Source: Blakeslea trispora (Eukaryota; Mucoromycota; Mucoromycetes; Mucorales; Choanephoraceae). Taken from it: 64,000 nt of DNA. The notes under the pieces were generated by a model. It had not been told where the DNA came from, made no database searches, and saw only the letters and a list, made by a program, of their open reading frames with translations. Positions 45,024-57,177 of this stretch are shown here, piece after piece. The position numbers and the translations under genes are program-made. Position 1 is the stretch's first letter. Every line of letters begins with the position of its first letter. The DNA is taken from contig JAIWNE010000007.1 in assembly GCA_025331445.1 (NCBI GenBank), positions 248,001-312,000 on the forward strand. The letters run 5' to 3'.

Positions 45024-46413
45024 ATGTTAGTTACAGCCACCAATCTCTCAGAGTCTAGCTTCAAGGAAACATCATATCCGTTCATCTACCTCAAGAATCC
45101 CTCAACCCCCGACTTTCGTCAAGCACTCTATAGAAACAGCCGAGTGCATCGACTGACAGTAGACAGGCTTCATTCTTCCTCTTCAGAGGTCTTGCTGGAT
45201 CAATGGTATACAATTCACCTAAAAGTAGTGACTGAGATGGGCCTGCCTACTTTAGCAATGAACAAAATCACTACCTGTCAACTCCTTTCGTATGATGGAT
45301 ACTGCTTCAAGAAGCCGGGAAAAGTCGAAATTGATTATCGGCTGATAGATAAAGCGAATGTGTGGCAAACACCTCACTATGATGGACAGAATGCGTTTGA
45401 ATCAAACAGTCTGATTCAGATCCAATATCGGATTTCAGGTGAATTAAAGCCTCAGCAGCATTATTATCTCTATTTTGAGTCTCAGCAAAGCAACAGGAGT
45501 AGACCGCTTTCTCTCTGTGTTGGCCCCTTTTGTCTGTCCCAGAAGCAACAAGTGATAGAAAGCGGTCTGTATTGGGATGAAACCATTAGTACTGGTACAC
45601 TTCAGACGTTTAGAGCTCTGCCTTTGGCTAGCAAGGGACATTTTATCATGTTGCAAGAAATCTGGGAAAATGGGACTCAAGGTAAACTCTGGGATTCGGC
45701 CTTGGTGATGATACAGATTGTGAATGAGATGATCCATCTGAATAAGGACTGCCTGAACAATCTCCGCATCATGGACCTTAGTGCAGGGTAAATATCAATC
45801 TTCTCTGTTTTGATTGCTAGAAACAATGAGAATATTCATTTCCTTTTTTTGTCCATGTTTACCAACAAAATCTAGTATTGGTTGTTTGGGTCTGTCGATT
45901 GCAAAGAATTGTGAAATCTATCAAGTTTCGAACCCACCAACCATTGTATTGACTGACTTGGAAGAAGCCCTGAACTTGATGAACAATAACCAACATCTCA
46001 ATCTCATTGGTTCAAGACATACTCAAACACATGCACTAGCTTGGGGTTCAAAAAATGATGCTCATAAAGTGATGATGGTCAATCAAAATGCCTTTGACTT
46101 TATTCTTGTTTCAGATGTGCTGTATAACACCAGCGATTTTCCTGCTCTCATTTCTACCTTTCAGCAATTAATCGATCTTAATTATCAGAAGGATCTGGTT
46201 ATACTGATGGGTTACAAACCTCGAGGATTAGATAAAACCGAAGAAGATATATTTTTTGATGCCTGCAAGCGATACCTACATATAGAATCAATTGGTTTAG
46301 ATACATTTACAAGTATATTGTCAAATTCAAGCATGCCTTTGTTCAATGACAATCAGATATTAGAAGATACAGGTGTCTGCCTGTACAAGATAACCAAAAA
46401 GCACATTTACTAA
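45024..46413 (+). CDS. Methyltransf_16 (METTL21-like) protein methyltransferase
   Basis: Two exons (45024-45787, 45876-46413) give 433 aa. The C-terminal half is a Rossmann SAM-dependent methyltransferase: motif I LRIMDLSAGIGCLGLSIAK, acidic motif IVLTDLEEAL, and motif FDFILVSDVLYN near the D-x-x-Y position of lysine methyltransferases. The N-terminal 230 residues look like a beta-rich extra domain (FIYLKNPSTPDFRQALYR, VGPFCLSQKQQ) before the usual LPLASKGHFIMLQEIWENGT...GKLWDSALVM entry to the fold. The family methylates lysines on translation factors and chaperones; the target here is unknown. The spacer before it (44855-45023) is a T/C-rich promoter tract. It is the third gene of a tight + strand run. 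Confidence 0.85.
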
Positions 46414-48363
46414 ATATGAACTGATACCAATAATAATAATAATAATAGACTATCATATCAACACTTGACATTCTGGTCGGAAAATCTATTTCTGACTTAC
46501 AAATTCAATGAGCTGCATAAAAAACGCTCTTTAAAAAATGTGTTGCAATAGAGAAATAAGGGACTTGGGTCAAACTGATCGAAAAGAGATGTCTGATTAT
46601 TCTAGTTTTTTTACTATCAAAATACACGCTTGCATCGTTCGGTTCTTACAGCCTCTCTCTCTTTTTTCTCTATCCAGATCGACAAGAAAAATGGCTTCTT
46701 GTTCGGTTTTTTTTTTATGCATAAATCTTGTCTTACAGGAACTCCTTTTCTTTTTTAGCATCTCCTTTCTTCGTTCTAAGCCAAACCGGTAAAATCGAAC
46801 AATAAAATAGCTTTATTTGCTATCTTTATTGTTTTTCATTTGATTAAGCATATAAAAAGCTGCTGAGATGTTATTGCTGCTTTCGATCTGCTCTCGTTTT
46901 TCTTTACTTTTATAGAGCACAGTTGGTTTTTAGCCCTTTTTATTGAGAGCATTCTACATTATTTTCAGTTGGAATTTGGAAGATTCAAATAAAAAAAAAG
47001 AGTGAAGAATAGATAAAATAGTGGCTGAACATTGTGATGAAAAAGAGCCTGCTGCTCAAAACATTTAGAATATGAAATCAATTTGGACGAAACAAAGAAA
47101 CACAATGCTTCTCAATAAAAAAAAACTAATCAAAGTATGCAGTGTTGACAATAAGGAGAGGAGAGACAATGAGTTACCTTCAAAGCGGTGATTCTTTTAG
47201 TCAGTTTATTAATGCTACTGCAAGCAATTCAATATGCATTGCCCTCTTGTTTCTTCATTTGTGCAGCTTTGATTTTTTTTAAATATTGAATGTTGTTTTT
47301 CAATAAACTGCAATAAGAACCATTCAAACATCAAAGGCAAACTTGTCAACAAGAACTTGGTTAGTTATGTAGCAATTTTTTTTTAAAATTACAACCTAGT
47401 TATATCCAGGGTTGGCATACAAAAAAAAAGGCATCTTTTAGAGTAAATTGTCACAAAGAAGTACATAATGTAACCTGAGTAACTTGACTGATTTCATTGT
47501 TTGATCCTTCAAGCTCAGGGACAAAGAGGAATACGAAAAACCAATTTTGCTTGGACTTGAGTCTGCACATTATCTGTATAAATCCAGCAGATGGCCAATT
47601 AATTTAAGCAGTTTCTTTGTTACGCTTTTTAATCTCGTTCCTTTATCCTGATAGATTTCATTCAAAATAGCCTACTCTGAGTGATGGACAATAAATCAAC
47701 TTCCTTCCCAACAATGCTTACTGCTGAACCGCAAACAACATGTATGGGAATTGTACTACGTGACACCAAACAAACATCTCATCAGCTACAAAAGGAAGTA
47801 AATCCCTTATAAGCGGATTAATTCAACATGATAAATAAATTGCCATTTTGCCTTGAGATGTACCAAGTGAGTAACTTGAGTTTAGCTTTGATAACAGTTG
47901 AGAGAATCGAGATAGCATCTGAAACAAAGTATTGCAAAAAAAAGAAAAAAAAATCGGAGATTCTTTTTCCCTTTATTTTTTTGATCCAAATCAGTTTTAT
48001 GATAATTCTCACCTGTGTTTATATCGTTCGGATCAACACAGCAGTAAGGGCATAAGCACTTAAATGTCTTCAATATAAAAAAAAACAGAGACATATATCT
48101 GTGCTATTAGTATAAGTCAGTCATGCTAAATTAGAATACATATATAAAAAAAAAAGAGCTCAAGTTGTACATGACTACATTGCTGGACAAGTGTTGTCTG
48201 TCGATTCTCGAAGGAAAAAAGCTGACTAGCGCTATTATAAATTAAACTTACGTTTCTCTTGTTTCTGTTTTGACTTTTTCCTTTGTTTTGTTAACTTCGT
48301 TCATCTTGTTGTATTAACAATTATACCTCGTTGTCACCTTTATTTCAATCATAGAAAAGCGTT
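46414..48363. other. intergenic, 1.9 kb
   Basis: (AAT)6-type repeat at 46429-46447, AT-rich sequence with many A8-A10 tracts, and no supported gene. A T/C-rich stretch at 48250-48310 leads into the transporter gene. Confidence 0.5.
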
Positions 48364-49943
48364 ATGGCTCTAAAACCTCAAGATGATGACCAAAGATCTC
48401 AGACCAATACATATTCCAATGAGAAAGAAGATGTAACAGTAATCGATGATTCCGAAGATTACCCTCCAATCCTCGAATCCGCTCCATTCCCTGCCTTGGG
48501 CTCAGTAGAAGAAATAGCTCGGACCTTGTCTCGAGTGAAATCAAATCAGACACAAAAGAGTGATGCAATTGACAATGCTAGTATGAAAGAAGAAACGACT
48601 GTCTTTAAGCAAGTCCCATATCATACAGATGGTATTCGCAATCCAGGATGGCTTACTGTTTTGTCTTGCTTCCTTGTCAACTTTTTTGTCATCGGAACGA
48701 CATTTTCATGGGGAAATTATCAAAAATTGTAAGTTGAATAGAGCTGAATCTAGTGATGGTCAAACTCATATTTTCCAGATATATCGATCAAGTGTTTGCT
48801 GGTCAAACAAGTATACTGAAGATAGCCTTTGTCGGTACCTCCGCGTCAGCTCTTTTACTTGCATTAGGCATGTTCATTACACCAATCATTCAAAAAATCG
48901 GTTATAGACGAACAATGGCTATTGGGACTGTTTTGACTCCATTAGCTTTAATTTTGGCAAGTTTTGCCACAGAACTTTGGCATGTCTATCTTTCACAGGG
49001 CATCCTGTTTGGTATAGGCTCTGCTTTCGTTTTTTCACCTTCAATCACACTTCCTTCTCAATGGTTTACAAGTAAGAGAGCCTTAGCCACTGGTATTGCT
49101 GTAAGTGGGTCAGGTATTGGTGGTGTTTGCCTATCTCCTATGACACAAAGGCTGATTTCTACCTTGGGTCACCGTAATGCGCTTCGTATCCAAGGATCAT
49201 TTGGCTTTGGATTACTCTGTATAGCGACTGCTCTTGCCACTTCTCGTTATCGCCCGCCTACAAATGGAAAGAACAAATGGTACCATCTCTATGACCACTC
49301 TTTAATTTCTAAGCGCTTTATACTATTACTATGCTTCAGTTTCTTTGTACCCTTTGGTTATGTAGCACCGTTTTTCTAGCCCCGCAATATGTGCAATACA
49401 TTGGGCTAGATGCAAGCGCGAGTGCGGCTATGATCTCCGTCATGTCAGCGGCTAATGCTATTTGTCGTATTACACTGGGTTATCTTGCAGATCATTTTGG
49501 TCGATTCAACACAATGTTTGTGTGCACGTTTCTAGCAGGTAAAAAAAAAATCTCTCCCATTTTCTTCATTTACATTCTATATTGACACAACATGCTTTAT
49601 AGCCCTAGCCACGATGATTGTTTGGCAGTTTGCTGTTAATTATGCTGTATTTGTTGTCTTTTGTACTTTGTATGGGTTAACTGCTGGTGGTTTTGTTTCA
49701 CTATTGCCGGTAACAACAGCAGACATTGTGGGAGTTGAAAACATTCAGAAAGGGCTTGGAATGACATATATGACTACTGTCATTGGCAACCTGGTAGGCA
49801 CCCCTATCATTGGCCTCTTACTTAGCTCTTCCGGCTGGACTGCCGCCATTCAATTTGCAGGTTCTCTAACTATGGTATCTGCCATATTCATGTTTATACT
49901 CAGGATGTTGGTATCAAAAGGAAAGTTCTTTGCCAAAGTATAA
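48364..49943 (+). CDS. MFS monocarboxylate-type transporter with a one-base frame break
   Basis: Exons 48364-48728, 48779-49538 and 49603-49943. About 100 cytosolic residues precede twelve likely membrane spans of an MCT/Mch-type transporter: DGIRNPGWLTVLSCFLVNFF, GNYQKLYIDQVF, GIGSAFVFSPS, LPSQWFTSKRALATGIAVSGSG, GYLADHFGRFN, GLTAGGFVSLLPV. Such proteins move monocarboxylates or related substrates, or are orphan fungal transporters. The reading frame breaks at 49373-49378: GYVAPFF runs into TAG, while LAPQYVQYIGLDASASA continues in another frame. Exon lengths sum to 1466, one base short of a multiple of three, and no intron fits. Either a base is missing in the T5 run of this assembly or the allele is broken. 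Expected length is about 488 aa. Confidence 0.85.
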
Positions 49944-50075
49944 TTTTCTGCGGCACTTGTAAAAAAAATAAAAATAAAAAAGGAATAAATCTTTTTTTTT
50001 TTTCTTTCTCTTTTTTTCTCTCTTTCTCTCTCTCTCTCTTTTTCTAAACGTTTATTTCTCGAACTATAAAACAAA

Positions 50076-53000
50076 ATGAGTTCCCTACCAGATGCTTTCT
50101 CAAAGACTTTAGAGAGCAAACCTCGTAACTCATACATCGCGCACTTGCGACAAGAGCAGCATACCAACAACTCAGCACATAGTGGAACCTCAACTGTAAA
50201 TAGACTGTCGCGCGTTTTCGAAGCTTCTACTCATCTCGAACATACAGGATATAAACCAAAACCAACACCCCTTACAAAAACTCCGTCCTTAAGGTCTCCT
50301 CCAATTCAAGAACCTCGAATAAAGCCAGAAATAGATGAAACATCACTTGATTTTAAGAACATTCGAGCAAGATTTCAACGAGATACAGTAAGTGAAAACA
50401 ACCTTCCGAAAACGTAAAAAGAGACTAAAGTTCACATGCCTACTAGTCTATACAAAAGCCAACAATACCACTTAAGCCTTCCATGACAGGACCGCCTTCC
50501 CCTCCCGAAAAGATAATTGTTGCAAACAAAACAGGCCCTCCTGCATTACCAGCAAAGCCAAAAGTTACCCATCATCGATACACTGAACAGAATCATCGAT
50601 CATACCCTCAGCAGACAATAGATTCCCCAAACGAGACCCAACAGAAAGGATGGCAACTTTCGTCATCATCACTTTATCTCCCTTCTGTAATTCATCGTAC
50701 GGCCACAGGCAACAGCAGTATCATAAGTACGACTTCGACTTCTTCTCAGACCTCTAATTCTACAAACTCTAAGCGTGGTTGGCATATTAGCAACTGGTTT
50801 TCTAATCAACAGCAACAACAATTGGATCATGAAATCCTCAAGAGCTCAATCAAGAGATCAGATACAAACGAAACTGAATCACTCGGCACAGTCTCTCCTC
50901 AGATCACTGGGTCCAGCCATTCCTCCAAGCGTACCAAAGTGATGAACGAATTACTCGAAACAGAAAAGACATTTCAAAAAGACATGACGTTATTAAAAGA
51001 AATTTATTTTGACGGAGCTCATCATGCAGGATTTTCAAAGTCGGATATTCGCTATTTGTTTTCTAATTTGACAGAAATCGTTGAATTTGAAAAAACGTTT
51101 GTGGCTATGATGGAACATACTTGCGAGCAGGACTCAGTAGGTGTTTGTTTCAGAGAAATGGTAAGATAGGACAGAATTTAGAAAGCCTCTTTTAGAGAGC
51201 TAAAATCGTTCATGTTGTAAATAGATGCGGCCTATCGACAGTATTTACAGTGAATATTGTAAAAGGCAAGAGGATGCTGTGCTTAAACTACAAGAGTTGG
51301 AGTCGCAGCCACACATACAGTCTTTTTTAAATGTAGAGTTGCCTAAATATTATGTTTATGAATCAAGTTCTCATACTCCTATTTACCTATCTCGTTGTAG
51401 GATTGCAAAGAGAAAATTCAGGGCAAAACCACAAGCTGGGATTTGGGTAGTTTATTGATTAAACCAGTGCAGCGTGTGCTTAAATATCCATTATTGCTCC
51501 GAGAAATCTTGGCACTTACCCCACCAACACATGATGACTATGACAACCTTTTGGCTGCTGTGAAAGAAATACAAGATGTAGCTGACAATATAAACGAAAT
51601 CAAACGTCGAAAAGACATAGTAGAAAAGATTGTAGGCGACAAGAAGCGGACAGAAATGAGTGTAGGTAGCTTGTTTTTTTATTAGAATTTCTTTATATAA
51701 TCAAGAAACTAATACAAAAAAAAATCAATTTACTTTCTACATTTGCTTAACGAACAGGTTGTGTGTGTATTCAGTTGCTTTTAATATTTGGCCATATTTC
51801 ACAAATATGTTTTAACTCATCTATTTTTTTTTTTCTTTTATGATAGGCATGGAATTAACAAGAGGCTTACAAGAAGAGCACAAAAATTAAGCAAGCAACC
51901 GGTTTTGCTATTGAGCCAACACATGACTTACTTTTTGAGGCACTCAATGAGAAATTTGAAGAACAACAAGAGATGGTGCGCCAATTGGCTCGCGAAGTTC
52001 AAGGTTGGGTTCGACACGTCAAGATTGGTTTCGAAAATTTACAACATCTAGCCTGCAGTATGGAAACATTGTATAGCTCATGGGGCGGTGTTCGAGTGAA
52101 GAGTTTGACTGCTGTGACAGATTTCAGCAAGATGGCAGACCATATGTATAATAATTTAGCAAGAGAACTGGTATGACTCGCATGTAGTTGTGCAAAGAAG
52201 TATGTATAGCTAATTGATAGCAGGATAGTGATGTGCGAGGCTATATTTACAGTCGCATAGACGACTTTCTTAAAGTCTTTGAGAATCCAACGCAAGTGAT
52301 CAACAAGAGAGCATTGAAGATGATTGATTATGATCGAGTACGCGACATGAAATTGAAAGGAGATGTACCTGACAAGGCATTGCAGGAGTCAGCAGATGCC
52401 TATGTTTCGATCAATGGTCAACTTGTAGATGAGCTTCCCAAGTTTTTTGCGCTTACTTCTCAGTATATTGACATCTTACTTGGGGATTTGGCTTTTGTCC
52501 AGATCAAGTTTAATGGATTGATGCAAAAAGAATGGAAAAAATTGGTTGAACAAAATCTGGGCTCACAAGCTGCTGAATCTTATGACACTATCATCAAAGC
52601 ACACACAATACAATTCGACAGAGTTGAAGAATTGACAAACAAGATTACTATACTAAACCGTAATCGATACTCTACAAATCAACCTTCTACTTCTGCGTCA
52701 TTAAGGACCAAATCAAAGATTTCATCTTCATTCAAGTTGGGTATAGATAATGGTAAGTAACGATCCATTTTTTTTGAAAGAATAGTGTGAGTTTATCTGT
52801 CTTCTGATCACCTGAGTTTCTCTCTAGATTCCTCTATTAGTTCGTCCATTTACAGCAATAACTCAGCTATTACATCTTCTTCACGGACCCCAACACCGAT
52901 CACACCTATCACTGACAACTTGATTGATGTGGACTATGATAACGAGGCTGCTCAAGACTTCAAGTGTGTTGTACTGTATGATTTTATTACAGATGATCAT

Positions 53001-53144
53001 GATCAATTAAGCGCAAAAAGTGGAACTGTTCTTTGGATCAGTCAAGATCCAGAATTCATTGATGAAGAGTGGTGGCACGCAACAACGCTTGATGACAGCA
53101 ATCAATCTGGCTGGATTCCCATTAATTATTGCAAAAAGCTATAA
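50076..53144 (+). CDS. DH-BAR-SH3 Rho guanine nucleotide exchange factor (DNMBP/Tuba-like)
   Basis: Exons 50076-50387, 50447-51160, 51225-51332, 51401-about 51665, about 51847-52170, 52224-52752, 52828-53144. A disordered Pro/Ser-rich head contains PPSPPEK and PALPAKP, possible SH3 ligands. The DH domain has KVMNELLETEKTFQKDMTLL and LIKPVQRVLKYPLLLREIL; a BAR domain follows with no clear PH (KQATGFAIEPTHDLLFEALN, LLDELPKF-like LVDELPKFFALT); and a C-terminal SH3 has VLYDFITDDHDQLSA, EEWWHA and GWIPINY. Such proteins activate Cdc42/Rho GTPases at curved membranes. The join around 51660-51900 cannot be resolved: either a long intron skips to 51896, or a single-base indel lies in this A-rich stretch. 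Confidence 0.85.
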
Positions 53145-53525
53145 CCTAATACTATTCCTATATGTAAATTAATATCACCTTATGTACGTACATATATATA
53201 TACATTGTTTAATATGTTAATAAATACCTATGGCTTTTGTCAAAAGAATAGATGTCATACATTTCAATTTAAATAAAACTAATGCATAATTATTTAGAGT
53301 CTCTTTATCCTCTAGACCATAGAATATCACTTCTAATAAGAGCAACCTTCCCTCCCTCTTTGCAAAGTCTTCATTTGATTTATGAACCAATTTTATTTCA
53401 TGTAGTTTCAAAGATTTAAAAAAATGAGTGAACAGAATGTACTATAAACATGTATTACATATACAATATAGATGTTGGGTTAATGATTAATATTGGGCGA
53501 GTCTAAGGTGTTCTGTTCGATAAGT
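53145..53525. other. intergenic, convergent 3' ends
   Basis: Between the RhoGEF stop and the stop of the secreted-protein gene. TATATATATA at 53194-53203, AATAAA-like sites, no gene. Confidence 0.55.
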
Positions 53526-54158
53526 CTAACGACGGGTCTTGACGTCGTCTGCATCATAATCTTCTTCATCAGCTTCGTCTTCCTCGTCCTCTTCTTCATC
53601 GTCACTATCGCTTTGCTTTGTCTCCTTGGTATCAGGCGTTGGAGTAGGCTCTGCATCTTCGGAATCGGAATCGGAATCGGAATCAGACGAAGGAGAAGGA
53701 GAAGTAGAAGAGGGTTCTGCAGGCTTAGATGTAGAAGTTGGAGGTGCGGTTGATGATGTGGCAGCTGGAGGTGCAGTTGATGATGTGGGCTTTGACTGTA
53801 AGTCTGTAGGTAATGCAGGAATAGGCGGTATTTTAGGCACAAGCGTATCAGCTGTAGGTATCAAAGGGCCTTGTTGAGGGAACAGAGAGTTAGTCTGGGG
53901 AACCAAAGCATCGGCAGGAAATAATTGTGGGACTGCAAGAGCCGGTAGTAATGATGACGATTCATCTCTACGAACTTGATGGATTGTATGAAGATTGGAA
54001 AATCGCTTTGACATTCTCAAAAGGGTGGCAACATCCATGTTTGCTTTGAAACTCTTGCCATCAGATTCTGATCTTTCAACGGGAGAATAAGCAATAGCTA
54101 GACTTAATCCCATAGATAAAGTGACAGCCAATTTCAGCAACATTGAATGGTAGTGCAT
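53526..54158 (-). CDS. secreted Ser/Pro/Asp-rich protein with dibasic sites
   Basis: I do not recognise the family. Single exon, 210 aa. Residues 6-23 form a signal peptide (MLLKLAVTLSMGLSLAIA). Then comes a short ordered part (DVATLLRMSKRFSNLHTIHQ), two dibasic sites (Lys51-Arg52, Arg63-Arg64) that could be cut by a Kex2-type protease, Pro/Leu-rich repeats of the form (L/A)VPQ..LFP, a Ser/Thr/Pro-rich stretch (STAPPAATSSTAPPTSTSKP) and a strongly acidic tail with (SD)4 and poly-Glu/Asp. The Ser/Thr part is a likely O-glycosylation region. A TATA-like sequence is near 54227 on the minus strand. A wall-associated or processed secreted protein is a guess. Confidence 0.7.
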   Translation of the reverse strand: MHYHSMLLKLAVTLSMGLSLAIAYSPVERSESDGKSFKANMDVATLLRMSKRFSNLHTIHQVRRDESSSLLPALAVPQLFPADALVPQTNSLFPQQGPLIPTADTLVPKIPPIPALPTDLQSKPTSSTAPPAATSSTAPPTSTSKPAEPSSTSPSPSSDSDSDSDSEDAEPTPTPDTKETKQSDSDDEEEDEEDEADEEDYDADDVKTRR

Positions 54159-57100
54159 ATTGTATAAAGTAAGCGATCAATAAAAAAAAAAAGGTAAGAA
54201 GAATAGACAGATATTGTATGCACATGTACATATATATAGGTTTCTGATAACACTGCCCTGATGTCCTTTGAAAGGCTATTACATGGTAAAAGGAGTTTTT
54301 TTTTTTTTTCGAAAGGGTGACCCATAGGTATATGTTGCTAATAAAACTTTTTCATGATTGCAATGCCATGGCTATATAAAAACTATTGCTTGAGCAGAGC
54401 CAGTTTACTTAGCATCTCCTAATCATACAAGCTTCTCCCTAAAATGGGCCAAAGATTATGCAACCAGAAGAGGAGGCATGCAGGACAGATAATTTTTGCT
54501 CCTCATATAGTGACAAAACAGCCAGTAGGATGGCTCATATTTCTGTAGGATTCACTCGGCTTTTCGATTTAACTATCAATATAGGCTCTTGTGCGTTTTC
54601 ATCAAAACATGTAAACACTTTGCCTAGCAACACTGAAGCTGATATCATCATCCCGCACTCATAATTCAATATATCTGCGATCGCATTTCATTATATTAAA
54701 TTACTTATCCTAAAGAAAATCAGCTGCGTTCTTATGACCTAAGCTAGTCGACATACTTAAATGAAGGGTAATAAAGAGCGAGGAGGAAACTGATGAAAAA
54801 AAAAAAAACTTCTTCATTAACTTAATTTTCATTAAGCTCATTTCTGCAAAGTTGTATCCTTAAGCATAGAATAATCGCACTTTTCTTTTCTTTCTTTCCT
54901 TAACTTCTGGTTCCTCTATGAATGCTTTTCATTCCCCTACGCCGATCTCTTTCATTTCCAAAAAGAAAGCAAAAAGCTGTACTTTAGTCAAAAAATGTTG
55001 TAAGCAAATGACAATTGCTAAGAACATCACAGCAGACACAGGTACTTTGTAGGACAGATTCCAAACGGCTTTTACCATTACACTTGATTTTAGTGGCCTT
55101 CCACCAATACTCGATTGTTTTGGCTCGCGAAGAATGCTTGATTTACTGAAGATGTATGATCGAGAATTGCTAAAAACATCTTTCGTCTCAATAAATCATA
55201 CTGATGGTTCTGGTTCTCTGGTCCAGAATGACTTTTTAAGTTCCATTTTTCGCAATTTTGTTTTTGAACTAGTAATTTTTTTTATCACACGAAAGGCATT
55301 TTCTATAGTATTTTAGCAGAATCGCAAGCACATGATGATAAAACAAAGCCAGAAGCAAGTGTAATTAATTCAATGATTCATGTTGTAAATTGAGATTTAA
55401 TCAAGTATGAACAACCAAGCTGTAATCCCTTAAATGCAGGATTGCACATGGCTGTTTATTTTTTATTTACTTTATACATTCTATTCAGAGATTTTTTTAG
55501 AAGTCGGGTGAAGTTGATAGACCAGCCAATTTAAAGAAAGTAAACGAACAAAGGAAGAAAGAGTTAACGGATATACTCTGCACAAGGTATTGATGGACAG
55601 TTACTTGCATTAGGAAATATGAACAAGTAGTCATAAAGATAAATGATAGAAAGGATAACAACAAGGCTGGTAGTTAATCATGGATTGCATCTCTAGACTT
55701 TATATTAACCAAAGTAATCAGTTTTCTTTTTCAGCATGAGAGAAAAACTAAAAAAGATTTTTTTTTACTGTTGAGGCAGGGCTTATGCTCATGTTGATGA
55801 TTGTGGTGCAGGAGTAGTATCAGACAAACACCACAGAGCCAAATTAAATAAAGAGACAGGAGGCAAAGTTTGGCAAGGCTATAAGCAAGACAGACAACAA
55901 ACAGATTCCTTTTTCGATAATGATAGCTATTGTTTCCAAGGCATTCAAAACACGAATTAAAAGTGTCAGCTGAAAGAACATAGCCTTCAAAGGATTCATT
56001 GTTGTGTACATACATTGGAGGTAAACGCAGCCTTTTCTTATCTAAAAATATGAAAAGAACTTGAGGATGTTAGCAGTGAAGACATTGTCTTGGTTTTGCA
56101 TTTTCATATTTGGTTGTTTGACAGATACGATGAAAATGATCAAAAGCACACAATAATCAAGTCTATTCCTAAAAAAATTGCTTGGAAAGATACCACTTGG
56201 TGCATGCTCAAGTTGCTTACAAAAAAAAAAAAAAACTCCCCTTGACCAGAAACCTTGGAGTCTTTTGTTTGATGTATTGTGTTGAAAATGCATTATTGAA
56301 TCGCAATACAAACTCAACCCAGACTGAATGGTTACTTAATGAATGGACAGCAGAATATGTCAGAGTACAAATGACATACTTTTCAAGTGTGTGCAACAGT
56401 CTGAAATATTTGGGAAGTTATAGATTTTGTAGCAATTGCGATATCGAATTGAACTCTAGAAATTTAGGGATAACCATCGAAAGCTTTATTCAGGTTAATC
56501 ATTGTTAGATATATTGATAAATGGTTAAATATAAATGAGATTGCCTGTTTTTTTTCTAGTTCTTGAGTTATCTAGATAATTCCCAAAGAAAAAGAAGAGT
56601 AGGTCAATTGAATCTTTATAGGGTTGGTTGGTTGTTACACGAAAGGGAAAGCGAACGGAATTGGAACAGTCAGTAAGGTACACCCCACTTTAACACCTTT
56701 CAAGTCTTCTTAAAATTCAAATGTCGTCTTTTCTGATATTTTAACCTTTCTTAGTGTGACCCCATTTTGAGAAGAGAAAAAGATGTACTTTCTTAAACAC
56801 GACTGTCATTTTTTAGCGATATTCTAACAGCATTCCAAACAGACTAGAACTCAAAGAAGTGAATGTCATAAACTTCTTCAATCTTTTCTCTTAAAGAAAC
56901 AACTGAATGGTTAAAAGTATAACATCCTTACTCAGCTCATGGTTGAAGAAATAAAAATTTTCCCACTTGAAGAAATTCAATTTGTAATGATTATTCTTCT
57001 CCACATTTTGAAAGGTCCAATCACAGGTAGATAAATCCCCCTCGCATATTACACATTAATAATATCCTTTATTTTATGTTTTTCCTTTCTATTTTTTTCT

Positions 57101-57177
57101 TTTTTTTTTGTTTATATTTTTCCTTTTTTTTTTTTACTCCCTACCAACTCACATAGCTTTTTGATATCAGCTGTATT
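54159..57177. other. intergenic, 3.0 kb
   Basis: No firm gene. On the + strand a TATATAAAA box at 54371-54379 is followed after about 65 bases by ATGGGCCAAAGA at 54444, giving a 34-codon frame (MGQRLCNQKRRHAGQ...); it could be a tiny gene, a first exon or chance. Other frames (55731-56015 minus, 56182-56508 plus) have no domain. The last 120 bases are pyrimidine-rich promoter of the ABC transporter gene. Confidence 0.4.
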
